Positions 16,912-24,405 of a stretch of DNA of 64,000 bases are shown here, in pieces. How positions within the stretch are numbered: the first letter of the stretch is position 1; each line of letters opens with the position of its first letter. Made by a program: the position numbers and the translations under genes. Below the pieces are notes generated by a model. It worked only from the letters and a program-made list of their open reading frames with translations, was not told the DNA's origin and did not search any database. Source of the stretch: Chryseobacterium sp. KLBC 52 (GTDB lineage Bacteria > Bacteroidota > Bacteroidia > Flavobacteriales > Weeksellaceae); assembly GCF_003347605.1 (NCBI RefSeq), contig NZ_QDFZ01000001.1, positions 186,001 to 250,000 of the forward strand. Reading direction: 5' to 3'.

Positions 16912-16937
16912 AAAGTGGCCTTATAAAAAGCCACTTT
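16912..16937 (-). terminator. Intrinsic terminator of the lipoprotein gene at 16961
   Basis: AAAGTGGC and GCCACTTT pair around a loop of ten bases; a T-rich run follows on the minus strand. Confidence 0.75.
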
Positions 16938-16960
16938 GAGAACTGAGTTATAAAATTTTA

Positions 16961-18142
16961 TTACAAATTTAAGATGACGTATTCCAGAATCGGTCCTGCT
17001 TTACCGATATTTCCACTTGCATGGTTATGGAATGTGGTATAATAGATATTTCCACTGTTTGTTGTTCCTGAACATGAGCCCATATAATCGCCGTGCGCCT
17101 GATGAGCATTCCACGCATTCTGATTAATGGTAATGGTAACAGTGTTGCCACTGGCTGTATGATGGCAGATCGTCATATGATTATTGTTTAAAGACGTTCC
17201 CACAGTGATCTTAGGAGCCGTTTTATCCACGTACTTATTGGTTCTGATCATCAGCGGTTCGTTATCTTTCTGTACCAATACTTCCCAGAATAAAGGATCA
17301 TAATACTGGATTTTTTGCCACAGAGACATATCATACTGGATATCTAAAGTACTAAATCCTAATGCTGAAGCCATAGCAGTATTGGAAACAGTGCAGTTGT
17401 TATACATACCGGCATTTCCATTGATATTAAAACAGATCTTCGTAAAATCCAGAAATCCTCCGGCGATACCGCAGGATTGCGCATTTTGATTCCCGCCTAC
17501 CAGATAGGCAGCAGCCCAGTCTGAGCTGTAAATGCTTCCGCCGTTTGTGATAAAAGTAGAGAGATTACTGAAAACGGAAAGGTCGTTACCAGGAGAGCTG
17601 GTTCCCGTCTGTGCCAAATTACGTGAACCGCAATTCAGGAAAATAATATCATACTGAGAAATGGTGTTGAAGTTTTTTAAATCCTGATAGCTGATTTCTG
17701 TCGCCGTATAACCAAGATTTGTTATAATAGCCTCTATTTCGTCATAACTACCTTCTACATACGCTATTTTTGCAATCTGATTCAGCTTTGAATCTTTGGT
17801 GGGAACACTGGTTGTTTCATCCTTTTTTACCGTAATGGGAATCTCTGTTCTGAAATTAAGACCATTACCGGTCTGAATGTGAAGGGTTGTATTTCCTTCA
17901 GGTGCAGTAAGGCTGAATGAACCATCCGCATTGGAATAAGTGTGATAAACCTGATTTTTGCTGTCAATAGTAAATACCGTGGCGCCGCCAATCGGCTTTG
18001 TTCCGTTTTTAGCAAATACTTTACCTTCTACTATTCCGGTTACAGGTTTGGAATTTTCTGGATTCACGGAGTCATCACCTCCTTTACAGTTTACTAAGAG
18101 CACAAGGCTGCATAGTATGATGAACAAGTAATTTTGTCTCAT
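16961..18142 (-). CDS. Lipoprotein with carboxypeptidase-regulatory-like domain
   Basis: 393 residues. The lipobox is LVNC (Cys19) followed by KGGDDS, an outer-membrane or surface lipoprotein signal. A beta-sandwich of the carboxypeptidase-regulatory type lies at about 37-110 (EGKVFAKNG ... IGGATVF ... YSNADGSFSLTAPEG). The remainder (about 120-393) looks like a flavodoxin/glutamine-amidotransferase-like fold with IAYVEG, YDIIFLNCGSRN and GGSIYSSDWAA, and ends in HNHASGNIGKAG. The catalytic residues of such enzymes are not evident. Function unknown. Confidence 0.7.
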   Translation of the reverse strand: MRQNYLFIILCSLVLLVNCKGGDDSVNPENSKPVTGIVEGKVFAKNGTKPIGGATVFTIDSKNQVYHTYSNADGSFSLTAPEGNTTLHIQTGNGLNFRTEIPITVKKDETTSVPTKDSKLNQIAKIAYVEGSYDEIEAIITNLGYTATEISYQDLKNFNTISQYDIIFLNCGSRNLAQTGTSSPGNDLSVFSNLSTFITNGGSIYSSDWAAAYLVGGNQNAQSCGIAGGFLDFTKICFNINGNAGMYNNCTVSNTAMASALGFSTLDIQYDMSLWQKIQYYDPLFWEVLVQKDNEPLMIRTNKYVDKTAPKITVGTSLNNNHMTICHHTASGNTVTITINQNAWNAHQAHGDYMGSCSGTTNSGNIYYTTFHNHASGNIGKAGPILEYVILNL

Positions 18143-18414
18143 ATTTAATTGATTTTGATGGGTTTAGTTTTAACCAAATTTAATAAATTTTTAATATTAA
18201 AACACTTAAATCGTAATTTATTTTAATATTTTTTACTTATATCTGTTATTTGTAGTTAATTTTTCATTTATAATTAAGGGTTGTAGAAGATTTGATATTT
18301 TGGAGCTGAGTTTACAAATCTTTTTTATATCAAATTTTCCGGATAATAGTTTTTGGGATGAAAATTGATTATGAATAGTAAAATGATGATTCTTAATTTC
18401 ATAAATTTGCTGTA

Positions 18415-19683
18415 ATGAATGACCAGTTACAAGAAACCAAAAACTTTATACAGGAGCTGAGCGAACGGCTTTACATTTATATTACCCAGATATCACCCTC
18501 CGGGCTGGATTGGGTTTTTCATATTATTGTAAAACTGAGCTTACTTCTTGTTCTGTTTTTTATTACTGATTTTGTTTTTAAGTTCATTATCAATTCTGTA
18601 TTCAGGTTATTTCATAATGAGCAGAAATTTCCGATCTTGAAATCTATTTATCAGGCTAAAATCACCAATTCTGTAGCGCATTTTGCTGCTCTGATTGCTG
18701 TAGCGGGTATCCAGGGTTCCATATTTCCGGAAAATGCACTGCCGAAGACCACCATTTTTATCATAAGATGTATCAATCTGGGATTAGTATTGATATTAGC
18801 AGGAATGCTCTACAGATCGCTGACAGCTTTCAGAAATTATTTCAGCATCAAACAGGATTTCTACAAAATTATGGCGCTGAATGCCATCTCTGAAACCGTA
18901 AAAATATTAGGACTTTTTATATTTACGGTAGTAGGTCTTTGTGTGATCTTTGGGATTAAAGGAACCACCATCGTAGGAAGTCTGGGGGCGATTACAGCTG
19001 TTTTGGTATTGGTTTTCAGAGATACTATTTTAGGATTTGTTACAGGTCTTCATGTGGCTACTTCCAAAAATCTGAAAGTAGGAGATTGGGTAAGCATTCC
19101 CAAATACAGCATCGAAGGAAATATTACGGAGATCAATCTTTTAACAACCAAAATTACCAATTTTGATAAAACGGTTTCAACGATTCCAACCTATGATCTG
19201 ATGACCACCGAGATCAAGAATATGCAGGTGATGTCTGAATCTAATACCCGAAGAATAAAAAAATCCATTTACTTTAACATTAATTCTTTTAAGTTTCTGA
19301 CGGATGAAGATGTTGAGCGCTTAAAGGAAATTAACCTGATTTCGGATTATCTGGAAGAAAGAACTTCGGAGATCAAAAAAGAAAAGGAAAGTCTTGAGCA
19401 TAAAGATAAAATTGTGAACGGAAGACAGCTAACCAATATCGGGGTATTCCGCTATTATGCGCAGAAATATATTGAAAATGACCCGGATGTTGACAAAAAC
19501 GGAACCCGGATGGTTCGTCAGCTGGAGATTACCCCACAAGGGCTTCCACTTGAAGTCTACTGTTTTGCCAATGATTCCAAATGGGAACGTTTTGAGCAGA
19601 TACAGGCAGATATTTTTGACCATTTGCTGGTAGCTTCAAAAGAATTTGAACTTCAGGTAATGCAGGTAAGCGTGAAAGTGTAG
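18415..19683 (+). CDS. Mechanosensitive ion channel, MscS family (YbdG-like)
   Basis: 422 residues with about five membrane segments in the first 200, ending in the pore helix GSLGAITAVLVLVFRDTILG (about 180-199). The cytoplasmic vestibule follows (VGDWVSIPKYSIEGNITEI). Length and the inserted helical part at 305-345 resemble E. coli YbdG (MscM). It opens on membrane tension to release solutes in osmotic downshock. It is followed by an inverted heptad repeat, and no partner gene is seen. Confidence 0.88.
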   Translation: MNDQLQETKNFIQELSERLYIYITQISPSGLDWVFHIIVKLSLLLVLFFITDFVFKFIINSVFRLFHNEQKFPILKSIYQAKITNSVAHFAALIAVAGIQGSIFPENALPKTTIFIIRCINLGLVLILAGMLYRSLTAFRNYFSIKQDFYKIMALNAISETVKILGLFIFTVVGLCVIFGIKGTTIVGSLGAITAVLVLVFRDTILGFVTGLHVATSKNLKVGDWVSIPKYSIEGNITEINLLTTKITNFDKTVSTIPTYDLMTTEIKNMQVMSESNTRRIKKSIYFNINSFKFLTDEDVERLKEINLISDYLEERTSEIKKEKESLEHKDKIVNGRQLTNIGVFRYYAQKYIENDPDVDKNGTRMVRQLEITPQGLPLEVYCFANDSKWERFEQIQADIFDHLLVASKEFELQVMQVSVKV

Positions 19684-19858
19684 ACGTTAGAAACTAGATA
19701 TTAGAAATTAGAGGCTAAGCTCTTTTACAACTGATGTTTAGGTAATATAATAAATATAAAATTTAATAGCGGTATGGAGGTATAATGGAAGTTATAATAA
19801 TAATAATAATAATAATTTGTTATCTAACTTCTAACTTCTCATATCTAACATCTAAAAT
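19684..19858. repeat. Inverted pair of degenerate 7-bp repeats with TAA run
   Basis: The left arm (19684-19722) repeats TTAGAAA-like units, and the right arm (about 19820-19855) repeats CTAACTT/CTCATAT-like units; they are approximate reverse complements of each other around an AT-rich spacer holding a (TAA)n run at about 19794-19816. The same layout recurs at 20588-20708, 48607-48733 and 61085-61245. It could fold as a long stem-loop. Confidence 0.65.
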
Positions 19859-19863
19859 AAAAA

Positions 19864-20583
19864 ATGACAAAACTAAGCGTAAACATTAATAAAATTGCGA
19901 CGTTAAGAAATGCAAGAGGAGGAGAAACCCCAAGTGTTACAGAAGCTGCTGTAAAAATTCAGGAATTCGGAGGACAGGGAATTACCATCCATCCAAGACC
20001 TGATGAAAGGCATATTACAAGAAAAGATGTCTATGATCTGAAGCCGTTGGTTACCACTGAGTTTAATATTGAAGGAAACCCTCATCAGGATTTTATTGAT
20101 ATGGTATTGGAAGTAAAACCTGAGCAGGTAACGCTGGTGCCGGATGCTGATGATGCTATTACCTCCAACGCAGGCTGGGATACAAAAAAACATCTTGATT
20201 ACCTTACAGAGATCATTGCAGAATTTAAAAAAGCTGGAATCCGTACTTCTGTTTTCCTGGATCCTTTACCTGAGCTTGTAGAATATGCAGCCAAAACAGG
20301 AGCAGACAGAATAGAATTATATACAGAAGCTTACGCAAAAAATTATCTTATCAATAAAGAACAGGCCATAAAACCTTATTACGATACTGCGGTTGAAGCT
20401 ACTAATTTCGGATTGGGAATCAATGCCGGACATGATCTGAGCTTAGAAAATCTGAAATATTTTGCCGATACGATTCCGAATCTATTGGAAGTATCTATTG
20501 GCCATGCTTTGATTTCAGAAGCACTTTATATGGGATTGGAAAATACAGTTCAGGCTTATCTGAAGAGACTGGCAAAATGGTAA
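19864..20583 (+). CDS. pdxJ: Pyridoxine 5'-phosphate synthase
   Basis: A 239-residue TIM-barrel enzyme that joins 1-deoxy-xylulose 5-phosphate with 3-amino-2-oxopropyl phosphate in the last step of de novo B6 synthesis. Diagnostic stretches are the opening LSVNINKIATLRNARGG, ITIHPRPDERHI (about 40-51), LVPDADDAITSN and the C-terminal GHALISEAL with catalytic histidine nearby. The length is normal. It stands alone between two heptad repeats. Confidence 0.95.
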   Translation: MTKLSVNINKIATLRNARGGETPSVTEAAVKIQEFGGQGITIHPRPDERHITRKDVYDLKPLVTTEFNIEGNPHQDFIDMVLEVKPEQVTLVPDADDAITSNAGWDTKKHLDYLTEIIAEFKKAGIRTSVFLDPLPELVEYAAKTGADRIELYTEAYAKNYLINKEQAIKPYYDTAVEATNFGLGINAGHDLSLENLKYFADTIPNLLEVSIGHALISEALYMGLENTVQAYLKRLAKW

Positions 20584-20587
20584 TAAA

Positions 20588-20708
20588 TAAGAAATCAGAA
20601 GTTAGAGATGAGAGGTTAGTACAACTTCAATTATATATATTAAAAATATCATAAACAGATTATGCTTGATTTATCTAACTTCTGATTTCTCACATCTAAC
20701 TTCTAAAA
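20588..20708. repeat. Inverted pair of degenerate 7-bp repeats
   Basis: The left arm AGAAATCAGAAGTTAGAGAT reads against the right arm (ATCTAACTTCTGATTTCTCA at about 20680-20699) as an approximate inverted repeat around an AT-rich spacer. An ATG upstream in the right arm is in frame with the next gene, but a start inside the repeat is unlikely. Confidence 0.7.
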
Positions 20709-20710
20709 AT

Positions 20711-21490
20711 ATGGAAATTTTAAACTCAAAAATATTCGGCGAAAATGTAACCAATACGCCACTTCTTGTATTTCACGGACTATTCGGAATGCTTGACAAC
20801 TGGGGAAGTTTCGGAAAGGATCTGGGAGAATATCTTCCGGTACATCTGATCGATCTTAGAAATCATGGAAGAAGCTTTCATTCAGACAGCATGTCTCATG
20901 ATGACCTGGCAAATGATATTGCCCGTTATATGGATCATTACGGAATCCAGAAAGCACATGTTTTAGGACATTCTTTAGGCGGAAAAGCAGTAATGCAGTT
21001 TGCTATAAAATATCCTGAACGTGTTGAAAAACTGATTGTTGTAGATATTTCACCTAAAGCATATCCACCGCATCATCAGGGAATTATCAAAGCACTGGAA
21101 ACCGTTGACTTCAATACCGTATCTTCAAGAAATGAAGTGGAAGCTGTTCTGAACCAATATATTCCGGAAAGATCTACTGTACAGTTTTTGACGAAAAACC
21201 TGTATTGGGATGACAATAAAAAACTAGGTTGGAGATTTAATCTTAAGACATTATCTGAAAAATATACTGAATTTGTTTCCAATGCGATTAAATTCGGTGT
21301 TTTTGAAGGCGAAACCTTGTTTATAGCCGGAGCAAAATCGAATTATATCCTTCCGCAGGACGAATTCGGAATCAAGCAGCAATTCCCTAAAGCTAAAATA
21401 GTGACGGTGAAAAATGCAGGCCACTGGGTACAAGCGGAAAATCCGGTCGATTTTGCAAATGTTGTTAAGGACTTTCTTGGTTTAAATTAA
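20711..21490 (+). CDS. Alpha/beta-fold hydrolase (YbfF-like esterase)
   Basis: 259 residues from the ATG at 20711. An alternative in-frame start at 20666 would add sequence encoded by the heptad repeat and is rejected. Motifs: HGLFGMLDNW oxyanion region (about 21-30), LRNHGRS, nucleophile elbow GHSLGG with Ser88, and a C-terminal NAGHWVQAENP histidine (about 237). It hydrolyses small esters or thioesters. The end of the gene precedes the graspetide operon by 116 bp. Same strand, but probably separate. Confidence 0.88.
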   Translation: MEILNSKIFGENVTNTPLLVFHGLFGMLDNWGSFGKDLGEYLPVHLIDLRNHGRSFHSDSMSHDDLANDIARYMDHYGIQKAHVLGHSLGGKAVMQFAIKYPERVEKLIVVDISPKAYPPHHQGIIKALETVDFNTVSSRNEVEAVLNQYIPERSTVQFLTKNLYWDDNKKLGWRFNLKTLSEKYTEFVSNAIKFGVFEGETLFIAGAKSNYILPQDEFGIKQQFPKAKIVTVKNAGHWVQAENPVDFANVVKDFLGLN

Positions 21491-21606
21491 TTTTATACTT
21501 TGATTTTCAATATTATGTTAAAATTTTATTAAAAACATATATTATTTCTCCATGAGTTGAAATTTTTGTACTTTGGATTTTCAAAAAACAATAAAAATAT
21601 TAACTT

Positions 21607-21846
21607 ATGGAAAACAAAAATTCAAAAAAGAAGCCATTTTTTGCGTCATTCTTAGAAAAACAAGTTAAAGATCCTGAAACAGTAAAAGGAGGAGGTATTA
21701 CTTCTGTACTTGCTGATCAGATTACATCAGTAATCAAAGATCATATCACGACTACAGCACTTGAAGACAGTGTTACAAAGCCTGATAATGACAATGTAAC
21801 AATGAAATATCCTTCTGACGGAGATGAGGATGTTTTAGAAGCATAA
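21607..21846 (+). CDS. Graspetide (microviridin-type) precursor peptide 1
   Basis: 79 residues. The leader holds KKPFFASFLEKQ (residues 8-19), the counterpart of the PFFARFL helix recognised by microviridin ligases, and ends in a triple glycine (28-30). The C-terminus has TMKYPSDGDED (65-75), matching the microviridin core TxKYPSD with Thr65, Lys67, Ser70, Asp71, and acids at 73, 74, 75. Tryptophan after the Asp is replaced by Gly72. Between GGG and the core lie units of the form (I/V)T-x4-D/E: T32-D37, T40-D45, T48-E53, T57-D62, which could be extra cores. ATP-grasp ligases downstream would form omega-ester and amide rings. The natural product is probably a protease inhibitor, which is an inference. 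Confidence 0.9.
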   Translation: MENKNSKKKPFFASFLEKQVKDPETVKGGGITSVLADQITSVIKDHITTTALEDSVTKPDNDNVTMKYPSDGDEDVLEA

Positions 21847-21899
21847 GAAATATACTACAGTGTAAACTACATTATAGATCAAACCAAAACTAAAACATT

Positions 21900-22124
21900 A
21901 TGAAAAGCAACAACTCAAAGAAAAAGCCGTTTTTCGCGTCATTCTTAGAAAAACAGATTAAGGATCCTGAAACAGTAAAAGGAGGTGGAGACATCACTCT
22001 TGCTGAAACAGATTTGATCACTAAGCCAACAATAGATACAGTAACTTCTCCAAAAGATGATATGATGCACACGCTGAAGTATCCATCTGACGGTGATGAT
22101 GATACAATCTTTGTTCCATTGTAA
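21900..22124 (+). CDS. Graspetide precursor peptide 2
   Basis: 74 residues. The leader is almost identical to that of precursor 1 through GGG (28-30). The octads are T33-D38, T41-D46 and T49-D54, each T-x4-D. The core is TLKYPSDGDDD (58-68), with Thr58, Lys60, Ser63, Asp64 and only aspartates at 66-68 as acceptors, followed by an unusual hydrophobic tail IFVPL. In microviridins the second ester and the lactam normally use glutamate or one of each. The gene lies 53 bp after precursor 1 and before the terminator at 22150. Confidence 0.9.
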   Translation: MKSNNSKKKPFFASFLEKQIKDPETVKGGGDITLAETDLITKPTIDTVTSPKDDMMHTLKYPSDGDDDTIFVPL

Positions 22125-22149
22125 TATCAAAAGAATATTAAAATAGTAG

Positions 22150-22179
22150 GGGAAACTTAAATAGTAAGTTTCCCTTTTT
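22150..22179 (+). terminator. Partial terminator between precursors and ligases
   Basis: GGGAAACTTA pairs with TAAGTTTCCC (10 bp, loop AATAG) and is followed by TTTTTA. It sits after both precursor genes and 15 bp before the first ligase ATG. Such a hairpin would cut most transcripts and give precursor in excess over enzyme, as in other RiPP operons. Confidence 0.85.
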
Positions 22180-22193
22180 AATAAAACCGGCAA

Positions 22194-23150
22194 ATGATTC
22201 TCTGCATCACCCATTCACAGGATTTTTATAATATTGATCTCTTTTTTGAATACCTGAACTCCCAAAATATTCCTTACTTCAGATTGAATTCCGACCGCCT
22301 GAATCACCTTCAGAAAATCAGTATTCATGAAGATTCATTTGAACTGACGGATGAATTGGGAAATACCATTCACTCTGACACTATAAAAGGCGTATGGCAC
22401 AGAAAAGCCTGGAGGATCAGTGCTCCCGAAGAACTGGATCAGGATTATGAGAAAATCTTTCTCAACGAATATGGAAGTCTGAGGTATAATCTGATGACCA
22501 CTTTAGAACATATTCCCTGGATCAACCCTTATGAAAATGAAAAAAAAATAGACGGAAATAAGATATTGCAGCTGAAAATAGCACAAAGCAATAACTTAAC
22601 CATTCCCAAAACCATTTTTTCCAATGATGAAGAAAAAATAACGACATTTTTCTATCAATACTGCCAGGGAAAAGCCATAGCGAAGCTTCACGGAGTTACC
22701 GCCAAAACAATGTCAGGGGAAAATATGATTTCCACTACCATCATTGAGGAAGAATCCCTGGAACATCTTTCAGATATCGCTTACTGTCCTATGATTTTTC
22801 AACCCTATATTGACAAAGAATATGAATTACGAATCGTGTATGTAGACGGTGAATTTTTCACAGGAAAAATCAATAACAGTGAAAATGCAGACTGGAGAGT
22901 AGCCCGCGAAGGGTATTTCTGGGAAGCCTACGAATTACCTGATGCTGTGAAGACCAATCTCACTTCCATGATGAAAGAAATGGGACTTTATATAGGAGCA
23001 ATCGATATGATTAAAGGAAGAGACGGTGCCTATTACTTCCTCGAAGTCAATCCTCAGGGAGAATGGGGAATGCTTCAGAAAGAGCTTGGATTTCCGATTG
23101 CAGAAAGAATTGCCGACAACCTTATCAAAAGAATTAATTTCCATGAATAA
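22194..23150 (+). CDS. ATP-grasp ligase of the MvdC/MvdD family, first
   Basis: 318 residues. The opening ILCITHSQDFYNIDLFFEYL is the N-terminal domain typical of graspetide ligases. The ATP-grasp region holds KLHG (about 160), GAIDMIKGRDG (near 264-274) and FLEVNPQGEWGML (about 280-292), with Glu282 and Asn284 as likely Mg ligands. These enzymes phosphorylate an Asp/Glu side chain of the peptide and join it to Thr/Ser (ester) or Lys (amide). By gene order (precursor, then B, then C in Microcystis) it would be the MdnB/MvdC-like lactam former; sequence alone does not prove this. The stop overlaps the next start by 8 bp. Confidence 0.88.
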   Translation: MILCITHSQDFYNIDLFFEYLNSQNIPYFRLNSDRLNHLQKISIHEDSFELTDELGNTIHSDTIKGVWHRKAWRISAPEELDQDYEKIFLNEYGSLRYNLMTTLEHIPWINPYENEKKIDGNKILQLKIAQSNNLTIPKTIFSNDEEKITTFFYQYCQGKAIAKLHGVTAKTMSGENMISTTIIEEESLEHLSDIAYCPMIFQPYIDKEYELRIVYVDGEFFTGKINNSENADWRVAREGYFWEAYELPDAVKTNLTSMMKEMGLYIGAIDMIKGRDGAYYFLEVNPQGEWGMLQKELGFPIAERIADNLIKRINFHE

Positions 23151-24147
23151 AATTTTAATAATTACCCATACCGCAGATAATTTTTCCATTGAAAAAGTAA
23201 CAGAATACATTGAGAAAAATAATTGTGAAGTCATTCGCTTTGATGTAGACGTTTATCCATTACAAAACAAACTATCCACTATTTTTCAGGATGGAGAATG
23301 GGTAAGTTACCTGGAAACGCCTGAAGCAAAGCATCGTTTGGATGATATTTCGGCCATCTGGTACAGAAGAGCCTACAATATCGGAAAAGGATTAAGAGAA
23401 GAAATGGACTCTAAATTTTACGGAGCGGCTATGGGAGAAATCAGAAATACTCTTTTCGGTTTCTTCGAATCTGTGGATGCTTATTCTTTAGGAAAACCGA
23501 GTGTTTACAGAAGACTTGACAGTAAGGAAGAACAATTGAAAATTGCAGATAAGTTAGGGCTCACCATTCCGGCAACCTGTCTTACCAATAATCCTGATGA
23601 AGCAAGGAAATTTATTGTAAAACATCAGAATGTGGTGGCCAAAATGCAGACCGGTTTTGCCATTTATGAAGATGGAGTAGAAAATGTAGTGTTTACGAAC
23701 GTTGTGGGTGAGGATAAACTGGAAGAGCTGGATTCATTGTTGTATTGTCCTATGCAGTTTCAGCAGATGATTCAGAAGAAAAAAGAACTTCGTATTACCA
23801 TTGTAGGTAGAGACGTTTACGCATTCGAAATAGATTCCCAACAGTCTGAAGATGCCAAAGTAGACTGGAGAAAAGACGGCGTTAATCTGATTGATAAATG
23901 GAACAGAACAGAACTTCCGGCAGATGTAGAAGCAAAACTCCTTGAACTGCTTGATGTTTATCATGTAGATTATGGAGCTATAGATATGATTGTTTCCCCT
24001 GAAGACGAATATTATTTCATCGAGATCAACGCAGCAGGAGAATTCTTCTGGCTGGATAATCTTACAGAAGGAAACCTTATATCAAAGAGTATTGCAGATG
24101 TTCTTTGCGACAAAGCGCCAAGAAGAAATAATGAAGTAATGGCTTAA
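23143..24147 (+). CDS. ATP-grasp ligase of the MvdC/MvdD family, second
   Basis: 334 residues from the ATG at 23143, inside the end of the previous gene (ATGAATAA overlap), implying translational coupling and a complex or paired stoichiometry. Motifs are ILIITHTADNFSIEKV at the start, RAYNIG, DYGAIDMIVSPEDEYYFIEINAAGEF (about 291-316, split here as GAIDMI and IEINAAGEF). By order it corresponds to MdnC/MvdD, the ester-forming ligase. A Chryseobacterium ligase of this type (CdnC of chryseoviridin) is known to make omega-ester rings on a multicore precursor. The downstream terminator at 24171 closes the operon. Confidence 0.88.
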   Translation: MNKILIITHTADNFSIEKVTEYIEKNNCEVIRFDVDVYPLQNKLSTIFQDGEWVSYLETPEAKHRLDDISAIWYRRAYNIGKGLREEMDSKFYGAAMGEIRNTLFGFFESVDAYSLGKPSVYRRLDSKEEQLKIADKLGLTIPATCLTNNPDEARKFIVKHQNVVAKMQTGFAIYEDGVENVVFTNVVGEDKLEELDSLLYCPMQFQQMIQKKKELRITIVGRDVYAFEIDSQQSEDAKVDWRKDGVNLIDKWNRTELPADVEAKLLELLDVYHVDYGAIDMIVSPEDEYYFIEINAAGEFFWLDNLTEGNLISKSIADVLCDKAPRRNNEVMA

Positions 24148-24170
24148 GCAAGAAAGAAATTTTACATATA

Positions 24171-24207
24171 AAAAGTCCTGAAAGTTATCAATCCTTTCAG
24201 GGCTTTT
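24171..24207 (+). terminator. Terminator of the graspetide operon
   Basis: AAGTCCTGAAAG and CTTTCAGGGCTT pair with one G-T pair around a nine-base loop, followed by TTTTC. Confidence 0.75.
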
Positions 24208-24405
24208 CAGTTGGATACCCTTTTGTGATTTAAATTTTCCGGTTTGTGGTATCCGGAATGATAATATTGGTTAAATTAAGTTGAATTATGCTTTAAAAAT
24301 CGCAAATTTGCAAAAACGGTTTTTCTAAAGAATTTTTACCGATCCGGAAGAATTGCCGGATAGAAAATATTGTTATATTTTAGTCAGCAATCAAGAAAAT
24401 AATTA

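Noticed and set aside
21607..22124. Lanthipeptide or class II bacteriocin precursors
   Set aside because: GG leader alone would fit, but there is no lanthionine synthetase, the cores have no cysteine, and the ATP-grasp ligases and KYPSD motif point to graspetides.
22960..23150. Long N-terminal extension of the second ATP-grasp ligase (in-frame start at 23026)
   Set aside because: The extension lies wholly inside the preceding ligase gene; the ATG at 23143 aligns with the opening of its paralogue.
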